Shown here piece after piece: positions 8,961 through 17,616 of a stretch of DNA of 64,000 nt. The notes under the pieces are model-generated. The model did not search any database and was not told the origin of the DNA. It worked only from the letters and a program-made list of their open reading frames with translations. The DNA lies in contig JAEZTV010000006.1 of the NCBI GenBank assembly GCA_023421245.1, positions 24,775-88,774 on the forward strand, read 5' to 3'. The DNA is from Bacillota bacterium. Its GTDB lineage: Bacteria > Bacillota > Clostridia > Oscillospirales > Ruminococcaceae. Within the stretch, counting starts at the first letter, position 1. The number at the start of each line of letters is the position of its first letter. Position numbers and translations under genes: made by a program.

Positions 8961-9582
8961 TAGATTAGCCCTGCTAGCGGCAGTGCAGTACAAATCGCCA
9001 GACGATACCGGGGCTTGGATGTGAAAGGCTTAGTGGCGCGGGACTGCGAGACCAAAAAAACGAAAGGTCTTAGTACCGGTAACTGTGGCAGTAGCGGATA
9101 AAACATAGATGTATATAAATGTAAGAATCCTAAATTTGAAGCCCAGCCTGCATAATATATGCCTGCTTCGCGTTTGAAGGCCCCGGTATTACCGGATCGC
9201 ACTATGCCTCAAAGGGCGAAACAGCTTTAATGTTATGCTTGACACGGAAAAGACAGGCGCAGGGTACATCACGATACCGAACATATTATATAGATAAATG
9301 TAAATGTAAATAAGCGGGGCAGTATTGCCAATATAAATCTTCAGACGCACAATGCGCGCCCCTACACGATGCTGCTTGAAGCACAGGAAGAAAGTAAAGA
9401 ACCCAACGAACACACCGTGCGCGGTTCCCACATGGCGGTGGTTTGGACTTGCCGTAGGCGGCGGGTTGGCCGTATGAGTTATTTTTGTATAACATATAGA
9501 CCGGTGTAAATATGAATAAGCGGTCAGTATCCGTGAAATAATTCTACGGACGCGCAATGCGTGTCTCTACATGGCCAGTGAT
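8961..9582. repeat. Gene-free stretch with a second pair of degenerate repeats
   Basis: Segments 9280-9366 and 9490-9571 are similar along their length. Each holds ACATAT..ATAGA, then TGTAAATATGAATAAGCGG-like sequence, a CAGTAT element, and ends in a GACGCGCAATGCGYG...CTACA motif. A third shorter relative (ATAGATGTATATAAATGTA) is near 9103. I see no coding region or RNA gene here. The CGCGCATTGCG and GTAGGGGCG motifs look like short intergenic repeats, not protein-coding remains. Confidence 0.6.
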
Positions 9583-10506
9583 TTATGCATTAAGCGACTG
9601 CACCGTTTTTTCAAGCGAGGCAGCATCCTCAATGTGGTAGGCAGGTGCGCCGCGCAGTGTTTTCTTTACAAAGCCTGTGAGCGTTTTACCGGGGCCAAGC
9701 TCAACATATGCCGAGATGCCGTCATTCGCCAGCGCAGCTAGCTCATCGGTAAAGCGCACCGGCGATACAAGATGCTGCGACAGATATCCGGCAAGGTCTG
9801 GAATTTCGCTCATTTTTGCACCGGTCAGATTGGAATAAAAGGCGGTCTTGGGTTGACAATAGGATAATCCGGTAAGAAAAGAGGAAAACTCCTCCGCGGC
9901 ACCCGCCATCAGCTTCGAATGAAAGGCAGCACTCACGTTTAGGCGAATTACTCTTGCGCCCATGCCGGCCAGAGTATCGGCCGCGCTGTGTGCAGCGGTA
10001 TCCTCGCCGGCAATGACTGTTTGCGCGGCACTGTTAAAGTTCACCGGCAGCACATAGCCGTCACACTGCGCGCACACCGCGGTAATCTCCTCCGGTGTAG
10101 AACCAATTACGGCATACATCGCCCCGCCGGCAGTGTCGGCGGCATGCTGCATCAGTTTTGCGCGGGCGTCAATGATGCGAAAGCCGGTTCTAATATCAAA
10201 TACCCCGCAGGCGGTAAGCGCCGCGTATTCGCCCAATGAATGCCCCGCGCATGCGGCCGCTGTCAAACCATTTTCCGCCGCGGCGGCAAGGCTTGCAATC
10301 GACATAGCGTAGATAAGAGGCTGCGCTGCCGAAGTGGGGGAAATATCCTGCTCGCTGCCTTCAAATGACAGCGCGGCAAGGTCGTACCCCAGCACCTCGC
10401 TTGCCGTGCGGTAAACATCGCGCACACTTTGGTATGCATCATACAAGGTACGCCCCATGCCGGGATACTGCGAGCCTTGGCCAGAAAACAAAAAGGCAAT
10501 ATTCAC
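9583..10506 (-). CDS. fabD: Malonyl-CoA:ACP transacylase
   Basis: Transfers malonyl groups from malonyl-CoA to acyl carrier protein for fatty acid elongation in the cytosol. The 307-residue protein has the N-terminal FLFSGQGSQYPGMG, the nucleophile motif GHSLGEY with Ser90, the catalytic histidine in SAAFHSKLM, and VELGPGKTLTGF near the end. In related Firmicutes fabD usually sits inside the fab operon. Here it is transcribed away from fabH, with a 374-base shared promoter region. GGAGGA precedes the ATG. A TATAAT-like -10 element lies at 10542-10547 on this strand. Confidence 0.96.
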   Translation of the reverse strand: MNIAFLFSGQGSQYPGMGRTLYDAYQSVRDVYRTASEVLGYDLAALSFEGSEQDISPTSAAQPLIYAMSIASLAAAAENGLTAAACAGHSLGEYAALTACGVFDIRTGFRIIDARAKLMQHAADTAGGAMYAVIGSTPEEITAVCAQCDGYVLPVNFNSAAQTVIAGEDTAAHSAADTLAGMGARVIRLNVSAAFHSKLMAGAAEEFSSFLTGLSYCQPKTAFYSNLTGAKMSEIPDLAGYLSQHLVSPVRFTDELAALANDGISAYVELGPGKTLTGFVKKTLRGAPAYHIEDAASLEKTVQSLNA

Positions 10507-10880
10507 AATAAGTCCTCCTGCAAAATAGAGGATACGTCTAAATTATATGAACATCCTGTTAACTTATTTGCTAAAGTATGAATAAAGTTGCGAAGAGTTA
10601 TGAATTAAAGGCCTTAGATTAACAGTTCATTCATTGACTTAGCAGGGTATCCTCTTTAAAATTGGGGTAACATAAATGCAAATCTGCAAATGCTGCGCTG
10701 CTATGCAGCCATTGCCGTCATCAAACATCGGGCGGCTTCGTAAACGTTATACCACACTTTACGGCAAACTGGCAAGAGCAGAATTATGGCGGCAAAAAAA
10801 CGATGCGCGGCATAAGCCCGCCGCACCGAAGCCTGACCGCTTAAAATGGAAGGCAGATATTCTGCGGGAAGGAAGCAGCG
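10507..10880. promoter_or_regulatory. Divergent fabD / fabH promoter region
   Basis: This 374-base spacer holds promoters for both directions. The nine-base sequence GTATCCTCT occurs twice, read in the direction of transcription both times: inside the fabH promoter spacer (10648-10656, plus) and just after the fabD -10 element (10527-10535, minus). This may be a shared operator. Two near-identical TATGAATWAA segments occur at about 10577 and 10599. The fabH leader would be about 210 bases long and has no convincing gene. Confidence 0.5.
10634..10662 (+). promoter_or_regulatory. Promoter of the fatty acid synthesis operon
   Basis: TTGACT (10634-10639) and TAAAAT (10657-10662) have a 17-base spacer, one or two changes from consensus in each hexamer. 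It precedes fabH by about 220 bases. Confidence 0.65.
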
Positions 10881-11879
10881 ATGACAACCAACGGAATACG
10901 CATTCTTGGCACAGGGTCATATACCCCGTCCATTACCGTAACCAACGAGGATTTTACACAAATTGTGGATACCTCTGATGAATGGATAACAAAACGAACC
11001 GGTATGAAGACCCGCCACCTTTCGGCAGGCGAGCCTACTTGGTATATGGGGTTAATGGCGGCAAAACAGGCGCTGCAGCAAGCGGAGCTTACAGCCGATG
11101 CCATCGACCTTGTGCTGTTTACAACACTTACACCCGATTTTTATACGCCTTCAATGTCCTGCATCGCAGCACGGGAGCTTGGCATTCGCAGCGCGCCCTG
11201 CATAGACACTAACAGTGCGTGCACAGGCTTTGTTTATGCGCTTGATATGGCATGGCGCTACCTTGCGACCGGCGGTGCAAACAATGTGCTTATTATCTCG
11301 GCTGAACGCCTTTCGGCTGTAACCGATTATACCGACCGCTCCACCTGTGTGCTGTTCGGTGATGGTGCCGGAGCGTGTGTCGTGACCAGAAACAGTTCAT
11401 TTTTCTCCTCCTTTCTTTCTTCGGACAGTGCGGGGGCAAACCTGTTGTTTGCCCGCACTGCTCGGGTAACGCATCCGTTTTGCGGCGAGCATAACACCGT
11501 CGCCATTGCGGATGGCTTTGGTGAAAAACCCGAAAAGCTGTATATGGATGGTAAAGAGGTCTATAAATTCGCAACCCGTGTAATGCCCGAAGCGGTGGAG
11601 GAGGCTTGCCGCCGTGCGGGAATGGCCGTGAGCGATCTTGATATGATTGTGCCGCATCAGGCAAACAGCCGCATTGTGGAAACCGCGGCGCAAAAGCTGA
11701 GTATTGCGCGAGATAAAATATACTGTAACGTAGAAAAGTACGGAAACACCTCAAGCGCCAGCATTCCCATCGCACTCGATGAGCTCAGCCGTGCGGGAAA
11801 GCTACATCGGGGCGCGCGGGTGTGTGTGGTTGGGTTTGGCGGCGGGCTGACCTACGGTGCCGCAGTATTTGAGTGGTAG
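10881..11879 (+). CDS. fabH: 3-oxoacyl-ACP synthase III
   Basis: Condenses acetyl-CoA (or branched starter acyl-CoA) with malonyl-ACP to begin fatty acid synthesis. The catalytic triad is visible: Cys114 in NSACTGF, His in VPHQANSRI and Asn in YGNTSSASIP. The C-terminal GFGGGLTYGA is typical of the fold. The length of 332 residues is normal. The ATG at 10881 follows GGGAAGGAAG. It is the first gene of the long fab/acc operon, downstream of a good promoter. Confidence 0.96.
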   Translation: MTTNGIRILGTGSYTPSITVTNEDFTQIVDTSDEWITKRTGMKTRHLSAGEPTWYMGLMAAKQALQQAELTADAIDLVLFTTLTPDFYTPSMSCIAARELGIRSAPCIDTNSACTGFVYALDMAWRYLATGGANNVLIISAERLSAVTDYTDRSTCVLFGDGAGACVVTRNSSFFSSFLSSDSAGANLLFARTARVTHPFCGEHNTVAIADGFGEKPEKLYMDGKEVYKFATRVMPEAVEEACRRAGMAVSDLDMIVPHQANSRIVETAAQKLSIARDKIYCNVEKYGNTSSASIPIALDELSRAGKLHRGARVCVVGFGGGLTYGAAVFEW

Positions 11880-11966
11880 TGCCGAAGTATATCGCAATGG
11901 GTAAGAAACGCTGCGGTAGTCCGTACCCGCAAATAAGCATGCCTACGCGAAAGGAATGATAAGACA

Positions 11967-12923
11967 ATGATAAAAACAAGACTTACCGAGCTGCTTGGCG
12001 TACAATATCCTATTATTCAAGGCGGTATGGCATGGGTGGCGGATGCGTGCCTTGCCTGTGCTGTCAGCAACGCGGGCGGCCTTGGGCTGATTGCCGCCGC
12101 AAACGCACCGGTTGATGTGGTGCGCGCCGAGATACGCAAGGCGAAAGAGATGACCGATAAACCGTTTGGCGTTAATATTATGCTAATGTCGCCCTATGCC
12201 GCCGAGATTGCGCAGCTTGTCATCGACGAGCGTGTTCAGGTGGTGACGACAGGTGCGGGTAACCCCGGCAAGTATATGGAGGCGTGGAAGGCGGCGGGCA
12301 TCATCGTTATCCCCGTCATTCCCTCGGTTGCGCTTGCAAAGCGTATGGCGCGTGCGGGGGCCGACGCTTTGGTGGCGGAAGGCTGCGAAGCGGGCGGCCA
12401 TATCGGCGAGCTTACCACCATGGCACTGCTGCCGCAGGTATGTGACGCGGTGGATATTCCGGTCATTGGTGCCGGTGGTATTGCGGATAAGCGCGGGCTT
12501 GCCGCAGCATTGATTCTAGGCGCGCAAGGGGCGCAGATTGGTACCGTTTTACTTGCAACAAACGAATGCAACATACACGAAAACTATAAAAACGCTGTGA
12601 TTGGTGCCAAGGATACCGATACCATTGTAACGGGCAGGGTGCTCGGTCATCCGGCGCGTGCGGTAAAAAACCGGTTCACCCGCCGGATGACCGAGCTTGA
12701 AAAAACGGGCGTTTCGGCAGAGGAGCTGGAGGACGCAATGGCAGGCTCGCTGCGCAAGGCGGCGGTGGAAGGCGATGTCGAAAACGGCGCGTTCATGGCA
12801 GGGCAGATCGCGGGTATGGTATGCGAAATTCGTGCGGTGAAGGATGTTATCCGGGAGATGTGTGACGGCGCACAGCGCCTGCTAAACAGCCAAGACGGAT
12901 TAAGGGGTGTCAGCTTTGAGTAA
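11967..12923 (+). CDS. fabK: Enoyl-ACP reductase II (FMN-dependent)
   Basis: FabK-type enoyl-ACP reductase that completes each elongation cycle using NAD(P)H and FMN. It is a TIM-barrel of the 2-nitropropane dioxygenase-like family. Diagnostic parts are the N-terminal YPIIQGGMAWVA, EGCEAGGHIGE with the family histidine, and the FMN-phosphate loop IGAGGIADKRG. The 318-residue length fits. No FabI is present in this window. The stop overlaps the fabG start by eight bases. Confidence 0.94.
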   Translation: MIKTRLTELLGVQYPIIQGGMAWVADACLACAVSNAGGLGLIAAANAPVDVVRAEIRKAKEMTDKPFGVNIMLMSPYAAEIAQLVIDERVQVVTTGAGNPGKYMEAWKAAGIIVIPVIPSVALAKRMARAGADALVAEGCEAGGHIGELTTMALLPQVCDAVDIPVIGAGGIADKRGLAAALILGAQGAQIGTVLLATNECNIHENYKNAVIGAKDTDTIVTGRVLGHPARAVKNRFTRRMTELEKTGVSAEELEDAMAGSLRKAAVEGDVENGAFMAGQIAGMVCEIRAVKDVIREMCDGAQRLLNSQDGLRGVSFE

Positions 12924-13659
12924 AACAGCGATTGTAACAGGGGCAAACCGCGGTATTGGTGCCGCTACATCGGTATACCTTGCAAGCAAAGGCTTTAACG
13001 TTGCACTGGTATGCCGCTCGCAGCAGAGCGCGCAGGGCGAAGGCGAGCAGGTAGCGCTGCAGTGCAGGGAGCATGGTGTGGCCGCCGAGTGCTTTGTGTG
13101 CGATGTGTCCGACTTTTCACGTTGTGCCGATACGGTGGATGCTATCCGGCAGGGCTTTGGCTCGGTTGATGTTTTAGTTAACAACGCGGGCATCACCAGG
13201 GACGGGCTGCTTGTCCGTATGAAGGAGGAGCAGTTTGACGATGTCATTGCCGCAAACCTCAAAGGAGCGTTTAACATGCTGCGCCACGTGAGTGCTGTAA
13301 TGATGAAGCAGCGCAGCGGGCGCATTGTCAATGTGTCGTCCGTAGCCGGTCTGCACGGCAACGCAGGGCAGGTCAACTACGCGGCAAGCAAGGCAGGGCT
13401 TTTGGGCATGACGATGTCTGCCGCCAAGGAGCTTGCGCCAAGAGGCATTACCGTTAACGCAGTTGCCCCCGGGTTTATTGAAACCGATATGACCGAGGCA
13501 CTGCCCGATGGCGTAAAAGAGAAGGTGCTCTCACTTGTTCCGATGGCGCGTTTCGGCAAGCCGGAGGAAGTGGCGGCCGTTATTGCGTTTTTAGCATCGG
13601 ACGCGGCATCCTACGTAACGGGGCAGGTGCTCGCCATTGACGGGGCGCTGATGATGTAA
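12916..13659 (+). CDS. fabG: 3-oxoacyl-ACP reductase
   Basis: NADPH-dependent short-chain dehydrogenase that reduces beta-ketoacyl-ACP. The Rossmann motif TGANRGIG is at the N-terminus, followed by NNAGITRDG, the catalytic Ser in NVSSVAG and the YAASK pair. The start is most likely the TTG at 12916, eight bases after AGGGG; a GTG at 12907 lies within that ribosome binding site. This gives 247 residues, the usual length. The TTG start overlaps the fabK stop, suggesting coupled translation. Confidence 0.95.
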   Translation: MSKTAIVTGANRGIGAATSVYLASKGFNVALVCRSQQSAQGEGEQVALQCREHGVAAECFVCDVSDFSRCADTVDAIRQGFGSVDVLVNNAGITRDGLLVRMKEEQFDDVIAANLKGAFNMLRHVSAVMMKQRSGRIVNVSSVAGLHGNAGQVNYAASKAGLLGMTMSAAKELAPRGITVNAVAPGFIETDMTEALPDGVKEKVLSLVPMARFGKPEEVAAVIAFLASDAASYVTGQVLAIDGALMM

Positions 13660-13690
13660 ACAAAGCAACTGAAGCTAGGGGGTACAATAG

Positions 13691-14929
13691 ATGAAACGGG
13701 TAGTCATTACCGGCATAGGCGCACTCACCTCACTGGGTGCGGATACGAAAGACTTTTGGCAGAGCATAAAAGCCGGACGGCACGGTATATCCAAGATAGA
13801 AGGCTTTGATACCGAGGGATTTGAAGCGACACTCGCCGCCGAGATTAAGAACTTTGACCCGCTTGCTTATGGCATAGAGAAAAAAGAGGCGCGGCGTATG
13901 GACCGTTACTGCCAGTACGCCGTTGCTGCCGCCGGTATGGCGATAGCCGACTGCGGTACCGAGTTTCAAAACGATGATCCGTTTCGCATCGGTGTGGTGA
14001 TAGGCTCCGGCATCGGCGGCATGCAGACCAACAGTGAGGAGCACAAAAAGCTGCTTGAGAAAGGGCCCCGGCGTGTTTCGCCCTTTTACGTGCCGATGAT
14101 TATTGCAAATATTGCGGCGGGCATGGTGTCGATGCGCTATCACTTTCAGGGCAGTTCCACCTGTATTGTTACCGCATGTGCCACCAGTGCTGATGCGCTG
14201 GGTATGGCATTTCGCTCGATCAAGCACGGCTACCACGACGTAATGATTGCAGGCGGCGCGGAGGCCGCGATTATTCCTATCTCGATTGCGGGATTTTCCA
14301 ACATGATGGCGTTGTCCACCGCAAAAGAGCCTGACCGCGCGTCGATTCCGTTTGACAAAGAGCGGGATGGCTTTGTTATGGGTGACGGCGCGGGTATCTT
14401 GGTGCTGGAGGAGTTTGAGCACGCAAAAGAGCGCGGTGCGAAGATATACGCCGAGATTACCGGCTACGGCTCCACCAACGATGCTTACCATATCACAAGC
14501 CCCGATCCCGATGGTGCGGGTGCGGCACAGGCTATGCACCTTGCAATGAGCGAAAGCGGGCTTGCGGCGGGTGATATCGGATACATTAATGCGCATGGCA
14601 CCTCTACACCGCTCAATGACAAGTATGAGACGGCCGCAATTAAAAAGGTATTGGGCGATGCGGCATACACAACCCCCATAAGCTCCACCAAGAGTATGAC
14701 GGGGCATCTGCTCGGCGGTGCCGGCGCGGTGGAAGCGATTGTGTGTGCGCTTGCATTACAAGAAGGCATTCTTCCGCCCACAGCGGGCTACCGCGAGAAG
14801 GATGAAGAGTGTGACCTCGATTATGTAACCGAGGGTGCGCGTAAGGTAAGCATCAAGGCGGCGCTCTCAAATTCCCTCGGCTTTGGCGGGCACAATGCAA
14901 CGCTCTGCCTTAAGCGCTATGAGCAATAA
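13691..14929 (+). CDS. fabF: 3-oxoacyl-ACP synthase II
   Basis: Elongating condensing enzyme of type II fatty acid synthesis. The active-site Cys is in VTACATSADA, and the two catalytic histidines are in NAHGTSTPLND and TGHLLGGAGAVEA. The 412-residue length and C-terminal NSLGFGGHNA are typical. It follows fabG by 31 bases with AGGGGG before the ATG. The motif TACATSA has Ser where many FabF proteins have Gly, a minor variation. Confidence 0.96.
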   Translation: MKRVVITGIGALTSLGADTKDFWQSIKAGRHGISKIEGFDTEGFEATLAAEIKNFDPLAYGIEKKEARRMDRYCQYAVAAAGMAIADCGTEFQNDDPFRIGVVIGSGIGGMQTNSEEHKKLLEKGPRRVSPFYVPMIIANIAAGMVSMRYHFQGSSTCIVTACATSADALGMAFRSIKHGYHDVMIAGGAEAAIIPISIAGFSNMMALSTAKEPDRASIPFDKERDGFVMGDGAGILVLEEFEHAKERGAKIYAEITGYGSTNDAYHITSPDPDGAGAAQAMHLAMSESGLAAGDIGYINAHGTSTPLNDKYETAAIKKVLGDAAYTTPISSTKSMTGHLLGGAGAVEAIVCALALQEGILPPTAGYREKDEECDLDYVTEGARKVSIKAALSNSLGFGGHNATLCLKRYEQ

Positions 14930-15036
14930 TACTGCCAGGCGGTTGAAGCGATAGGCCTTGACTGCTATCTAAGGCGGAACGGGTATCATAATCCCCGCGT
15001 TTGGTACGCAATAACCTTGAAACAGGGTGATACAAT

Positions 15037-15507
15037 ATGCAGACTACAAAGCTAACCCTTGAGAACATCAAAGAGCTTGTCAGCCATTTTGCCGGCAGCG
15101 GCATTGGCTCCTTTACCATGCAGGATGGCGATTTTATGCTGCGTCTGGAAAGTGACGCGGCAGCCGTGGCGCACGGCGCGCAGACGGCATTCGCGCAGCA
15201 GCCGCAGCCGGACTGTCCCCCTGCGGCAGCATTGCCACACGCGGCCGAGCAACCTGTTCCCTGTACACCGGAAGGGACAGTTGTTACCTCTCCCGTGGTA
15301 GGCACCTTCTACCGCGCACCGTCCCCCGATAAGCCGCCCTTTGTTACCGAGGGGCAGGCAGTAAAAAAGGGGGATGTGCTGTTCATCATTGAGTCGATGA
15401 AGCTGATGAATGAGATACAGAGCGAATGCGACGGCGTGGTCGGTAAGATTCTTGTACAGGACGGTCAGGCCGTTGAGTTTGGCCAGCCGTTGCTTACACT
15501 GGTATAG
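15037..15507 (+). CDS. accB: Biotin carboxyl carrier protein of acetyl-CoA carboxylase
   Basis: Carries carboxybiotin between the biotin carboxylase and carboxyltransferase subunits. The N-terminal domain (1-45) is followed by an Ala/Pro/Gln-rich hinge (about 41-80) and the C-terminal biotinyl domain. The biotinylated Lys122 lies in ESMKLMNE. The 156-residue length is normal. The gene is in the fab operon between fabF and fabZ, 107 bases after fabF. Confidence 0.95.
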   Translation: MQTTKLTLENIKELVSHFAGSGIGSFTMQDGDFMLRLESDAAAVAHGAQTAFAQQPQPDCPPAAALPHAAEQPVPCTPEGTVVTSPVVGTFYRAPSPDKPPFVTEGQAVKKGDVLFIIESMKLMNEIQSECDGVVGKILVQDGQAVEFGQPLLTLV

Positions 15508-15518
15508 GAGGGTATGGT

Positions 15519-15950
15519 ATGGCGTTGCTAAGTCAGGAACAGATTAAAGAGATTATCCCCCACCGCGATCCGTTTTTGCTCATTGACGAGGTTGAAGAGC
15601 TGATACCCGGTGTGCGTGCGGTTGCACTTAAGCACATTAAGCCGGACGAGGACTGGTTTCGCGGGCACTTTCCGGCGCATCCCGTTGTGCCGGGTGTGCT
15701 GATTATTGAGATGCTGGCACAGGCGGGAGCCGTTTGCGCACTTTCGCTGCCCGAAAATCGCGGGCGGATTGCGTTTTTTGCGGGGATAGATAACGTTAAA
15801 TTCCGCCGTCAGGTATTGCCGGGCGAAACGGTGCGCCTTGAGGTGGAGCTTATTAAGCTGCGCTCACAGGCGGGTGTGGGTCGGGCGGTGGCGACCGTAG
15901 ACGGGCAGCGCGCGGTAAGCGGAGAACTGACGTTTATGTTTTCAACGTAG
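15519..15950 (+). CDS. fabZ: 3-hydroxyacyl-ACP dehydratase
   Basis: Hot-dog fold dehydratase that converts 3-hydroxyacyl-ACP to trans-2-enoyl-ACP. The motif IPHRDPFLLID is near the N-terminus. The catalytic His50 lies in FRGHFPAHPVVPG, with Glu64 in LIIEMLAQ. The 143-residue length matches the family. It follows accB by 11 bases with TAGGAGGG before the ATG, and precedes accC by 16 bases. Confidence 0.96.
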   Translation: MALLSQEQIKEIIPHRDPFLLIDEVEELIPGVRAVALKHIKPDEDWFRGHFPAHPVVPGVLIIEMLAQAGAVCALSLPENRGRIAFFAGIDNVKFRRQVLPGETVRLEVELIKLRSQAGVGRAVATVDGQRAVSGELTFMFST

Positions 15951-15966
15951 AAAGGCTGGTCACAAG

Positions 15967-17337
15967 ATGTTTAACAAGGTGCTGATTGCCAACCGCGGCG
16001 AGATTGCCGTTCGCATTATTCGCGCCTGTCGGGAGCTTGGAATTTCCACTGTGGCGGTATTCTCGCAGCCCGACCGCAGTGCCCTGCACGCAAAGATTGC
16101 GGATGAAGCCGTATGCATTGGCCCTGCCGCAACCAAGGACAGCTATCTCAACGCCAAATCGATTCTCGCCGCGTGTGAGCTGACGGGTGCGGATGCGGTG
16201 CATCCGGGCTTTGGCTTTTTATCCGAGAATGCCGCATTCGCGGCGCTGTGCGAGAAATGCGGTGTAACGTTTGTCGGCCCTTCTCCAGATGCCATGGAGC
16301 GGATGGGGGACAAATCCCGCGCGAAAGAGACGATGGCCGCAGCGGGCGTTCCGGTTATTCCGGGCTCGGCAGGTGCGGTCAGAACGCTGGAACAAGCGCG
16401 GGCAGCGGCTACCGTAACGGGCTACCCGCTGCTCATTAAGGCGGCCGCGGGCGGCGGCGGGCGCGGAATCAGGCGGGTAAATGAGGAGTGCGAGCTGGAA
16501 GCACAGATGACCTCGGCGGCACACGAGGCAAGGCTTTTTTTTGGCGATGACGCGGTATACATTGAAAAGCTGCTCATCAATCCGCGCCATATCGAGATAC
16601 AGATTCTTGCCGACCATTATGGGAATTGCATCCACCTGGGTGAACGCGATTGCTCGCTGCAGCGGCGTAATCAGAAGGTTTTGGAGGAGTCTCCGTCGCC
16701 ATCTCCGCTTATGACGCCGCAGTTGCGCAGGGCCATGGGTGAAGCGGCAGTCAGGGCGGCGCAGGCGGTGGGGTACCGCAATGCGGGCACAATCGAGTTT
16801 TTGGTGGATGACAGCGGCACATTTTATTTTATGGAGATGAACACCCGCATTCAGGTGGAGCACCCGATTACCGAGCTTGTGACCGGCGTTGACCTTGTGA
16901 AAAAACAGCTTGAGATCGCGGCGGGTGAGCCGCTCTCGCTTACGCAGGACGATGTGCATATTTGCGGGCATGCCATCGAATGCCGTATTAACGCGGAAAA
17001 CCCCGCAAAAGGCTTTCGCCCTTCACCCGGGCGTATTGAGTCTCTGCACATACCGGGCGGGCCGGGTATTCGCATCGACAGCGCGGTGTACCAAGGCTAT
17101 GAGATTACCCCGCATTACGATTCGATGATCGCAAAGCTTATTGCCTACGCGCCCACACGCGAACAGGCCGTTCGCAAGATGCGCTGGGCGCTTGCCGAGT
17201 TTATTGTGGATGGGGTAGACACTAACATAGACTTTCAGCTTTCCCTTCTCAAGCACGCGGAGGTTGAGGCGGGGCGGTATGATATCGGATTTTTAACAAG
17301 GTTGTTGGATGCACAAGGGGCAGCGGGCAACATATAA
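15967..17337 (+). CDS. accC: Biotin carboxylase subunit of acetyl-CoA carboxylase
   Basis: ATP-grasp enzyme that carboxylates the biotin on AccB. The N-terminal motif is KVLIANRGEIAVRIIRACRE. KAAAGGGGRGIR is the glycine-rich ATP loop, ERDCSLQRRNQK is the signature, and EMNTRIQVEHPITE carries metal and bicarbonate ligands. The 456-residue length is typical. It is followed by an unusual 279-base spacer, predicted to be highly structured, before accD. Confidence 0.96.
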   Translation: MFNKVLIANRGEIAVRIIRACRELGISTVAVFSQPDRSALHAKIADEAVCIGPAATKDSYLNAKSILAACELTGADAVHPGFGFLSENAAFAALCEKCGVTFVGPSPDAMERMGDKSRAKETMAAAGVPVIPGSAGAVRTLEQARAAATVTGYPLLIKAAAGGGGRGIRRVNEECELEAQMTSAAHEARLFFGDDAVYIEKLLINPRHIEIQILADHYGNCIHLGERDCSLQRRNQKVLEESPSPSPLMTPQLRRAMGEAAVRAAQAVGYRNAGTIEFLVDDSGTFYFMEMNTRIQVEHPITELVTGVDLVKKQLEIAAGEPLSLTQDDVHICGHAIECRINAENPAKGFRPSPGRIESLHIPGGPGIRIDSAVYQGYEITPHYDSMIAKLIAYAPTREQAVRKMRWALAEFIVDGVDTNIDFQLSLLKHAEVEAGRYDIGFLTRLLDAQGAAGNI

Positions 17338-17394
17338 TCAATCCGCCCGAAAGGCAGCGTAGTGACTCGGCAAATATCCATTGAACAAATCAAT

Positions 17395-17566
17395 CACTGG
17401 AGCAAACCAAAGAAACGGTGCTTTTGATTTTCCCGAGTGCGGGGTTTCTTAAAAAACCTTGCGCTCGGGCCGATGTTTCCTTCTGAAAGCACCGGTCCAG
17501 TGAGACATCAGCCACACACGGCAACAACCCGGCCCGTGGTTCGGGCACCGCACGGAAATCCGTGCG
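17395..17566 (+). ncRNA. Candidate structured RNA element between accC and accD
   Basis: Nested and sequential helices can be drawn. The outer stem CACTGG (17395-17400) pairs with CCAGTG (17497-17502). CGGTGCTTT (17416-17424) pairs with AAAGCACCG (17486-17494), nine perfect pairs. CCCGAGTGC (17432-17440) pairs with GCGCTCGGG (17461-17469), extended inward by GGGTTT with AAACCT. Downstream, CGCACGG (17549-17555) pairs with CCGTGCG (17560-17566). No T tract follows, so these are not simple terminators. I could not match it to a riboswitch or ribozyme class I know. Regulation or processing of the accDA message is a guess. Confidence 0.5.
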
Positions 17567-17616
17567 ACGTTTATTCAGTATAAGATAGCGCACATAAGGT
17601 AGGTGACGAAAATACA

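Noticed and set aside
8264..9571. CRISPR array or rRNA remnant in the repeat block
   Set aside because: Units are about 255 bases, not short repeat-spacer units, and no Cas genes or rRNA motifs are present.
10676..10978. Open frame of 100 codons overlapping the start of fabH
   Set aside because: No domain, it runs into fabH in another frame, and the fabH start has a good ribosome binding site. Probably leader sequence.
17395..17566. c-di-GMP (GEMM) or other known riboswitch in the accC-accD spacer
   Set aside because: GCAAACC at 17402 recalls GEMM but the GGGACGCAAAGCC part is missing. No other class fits.
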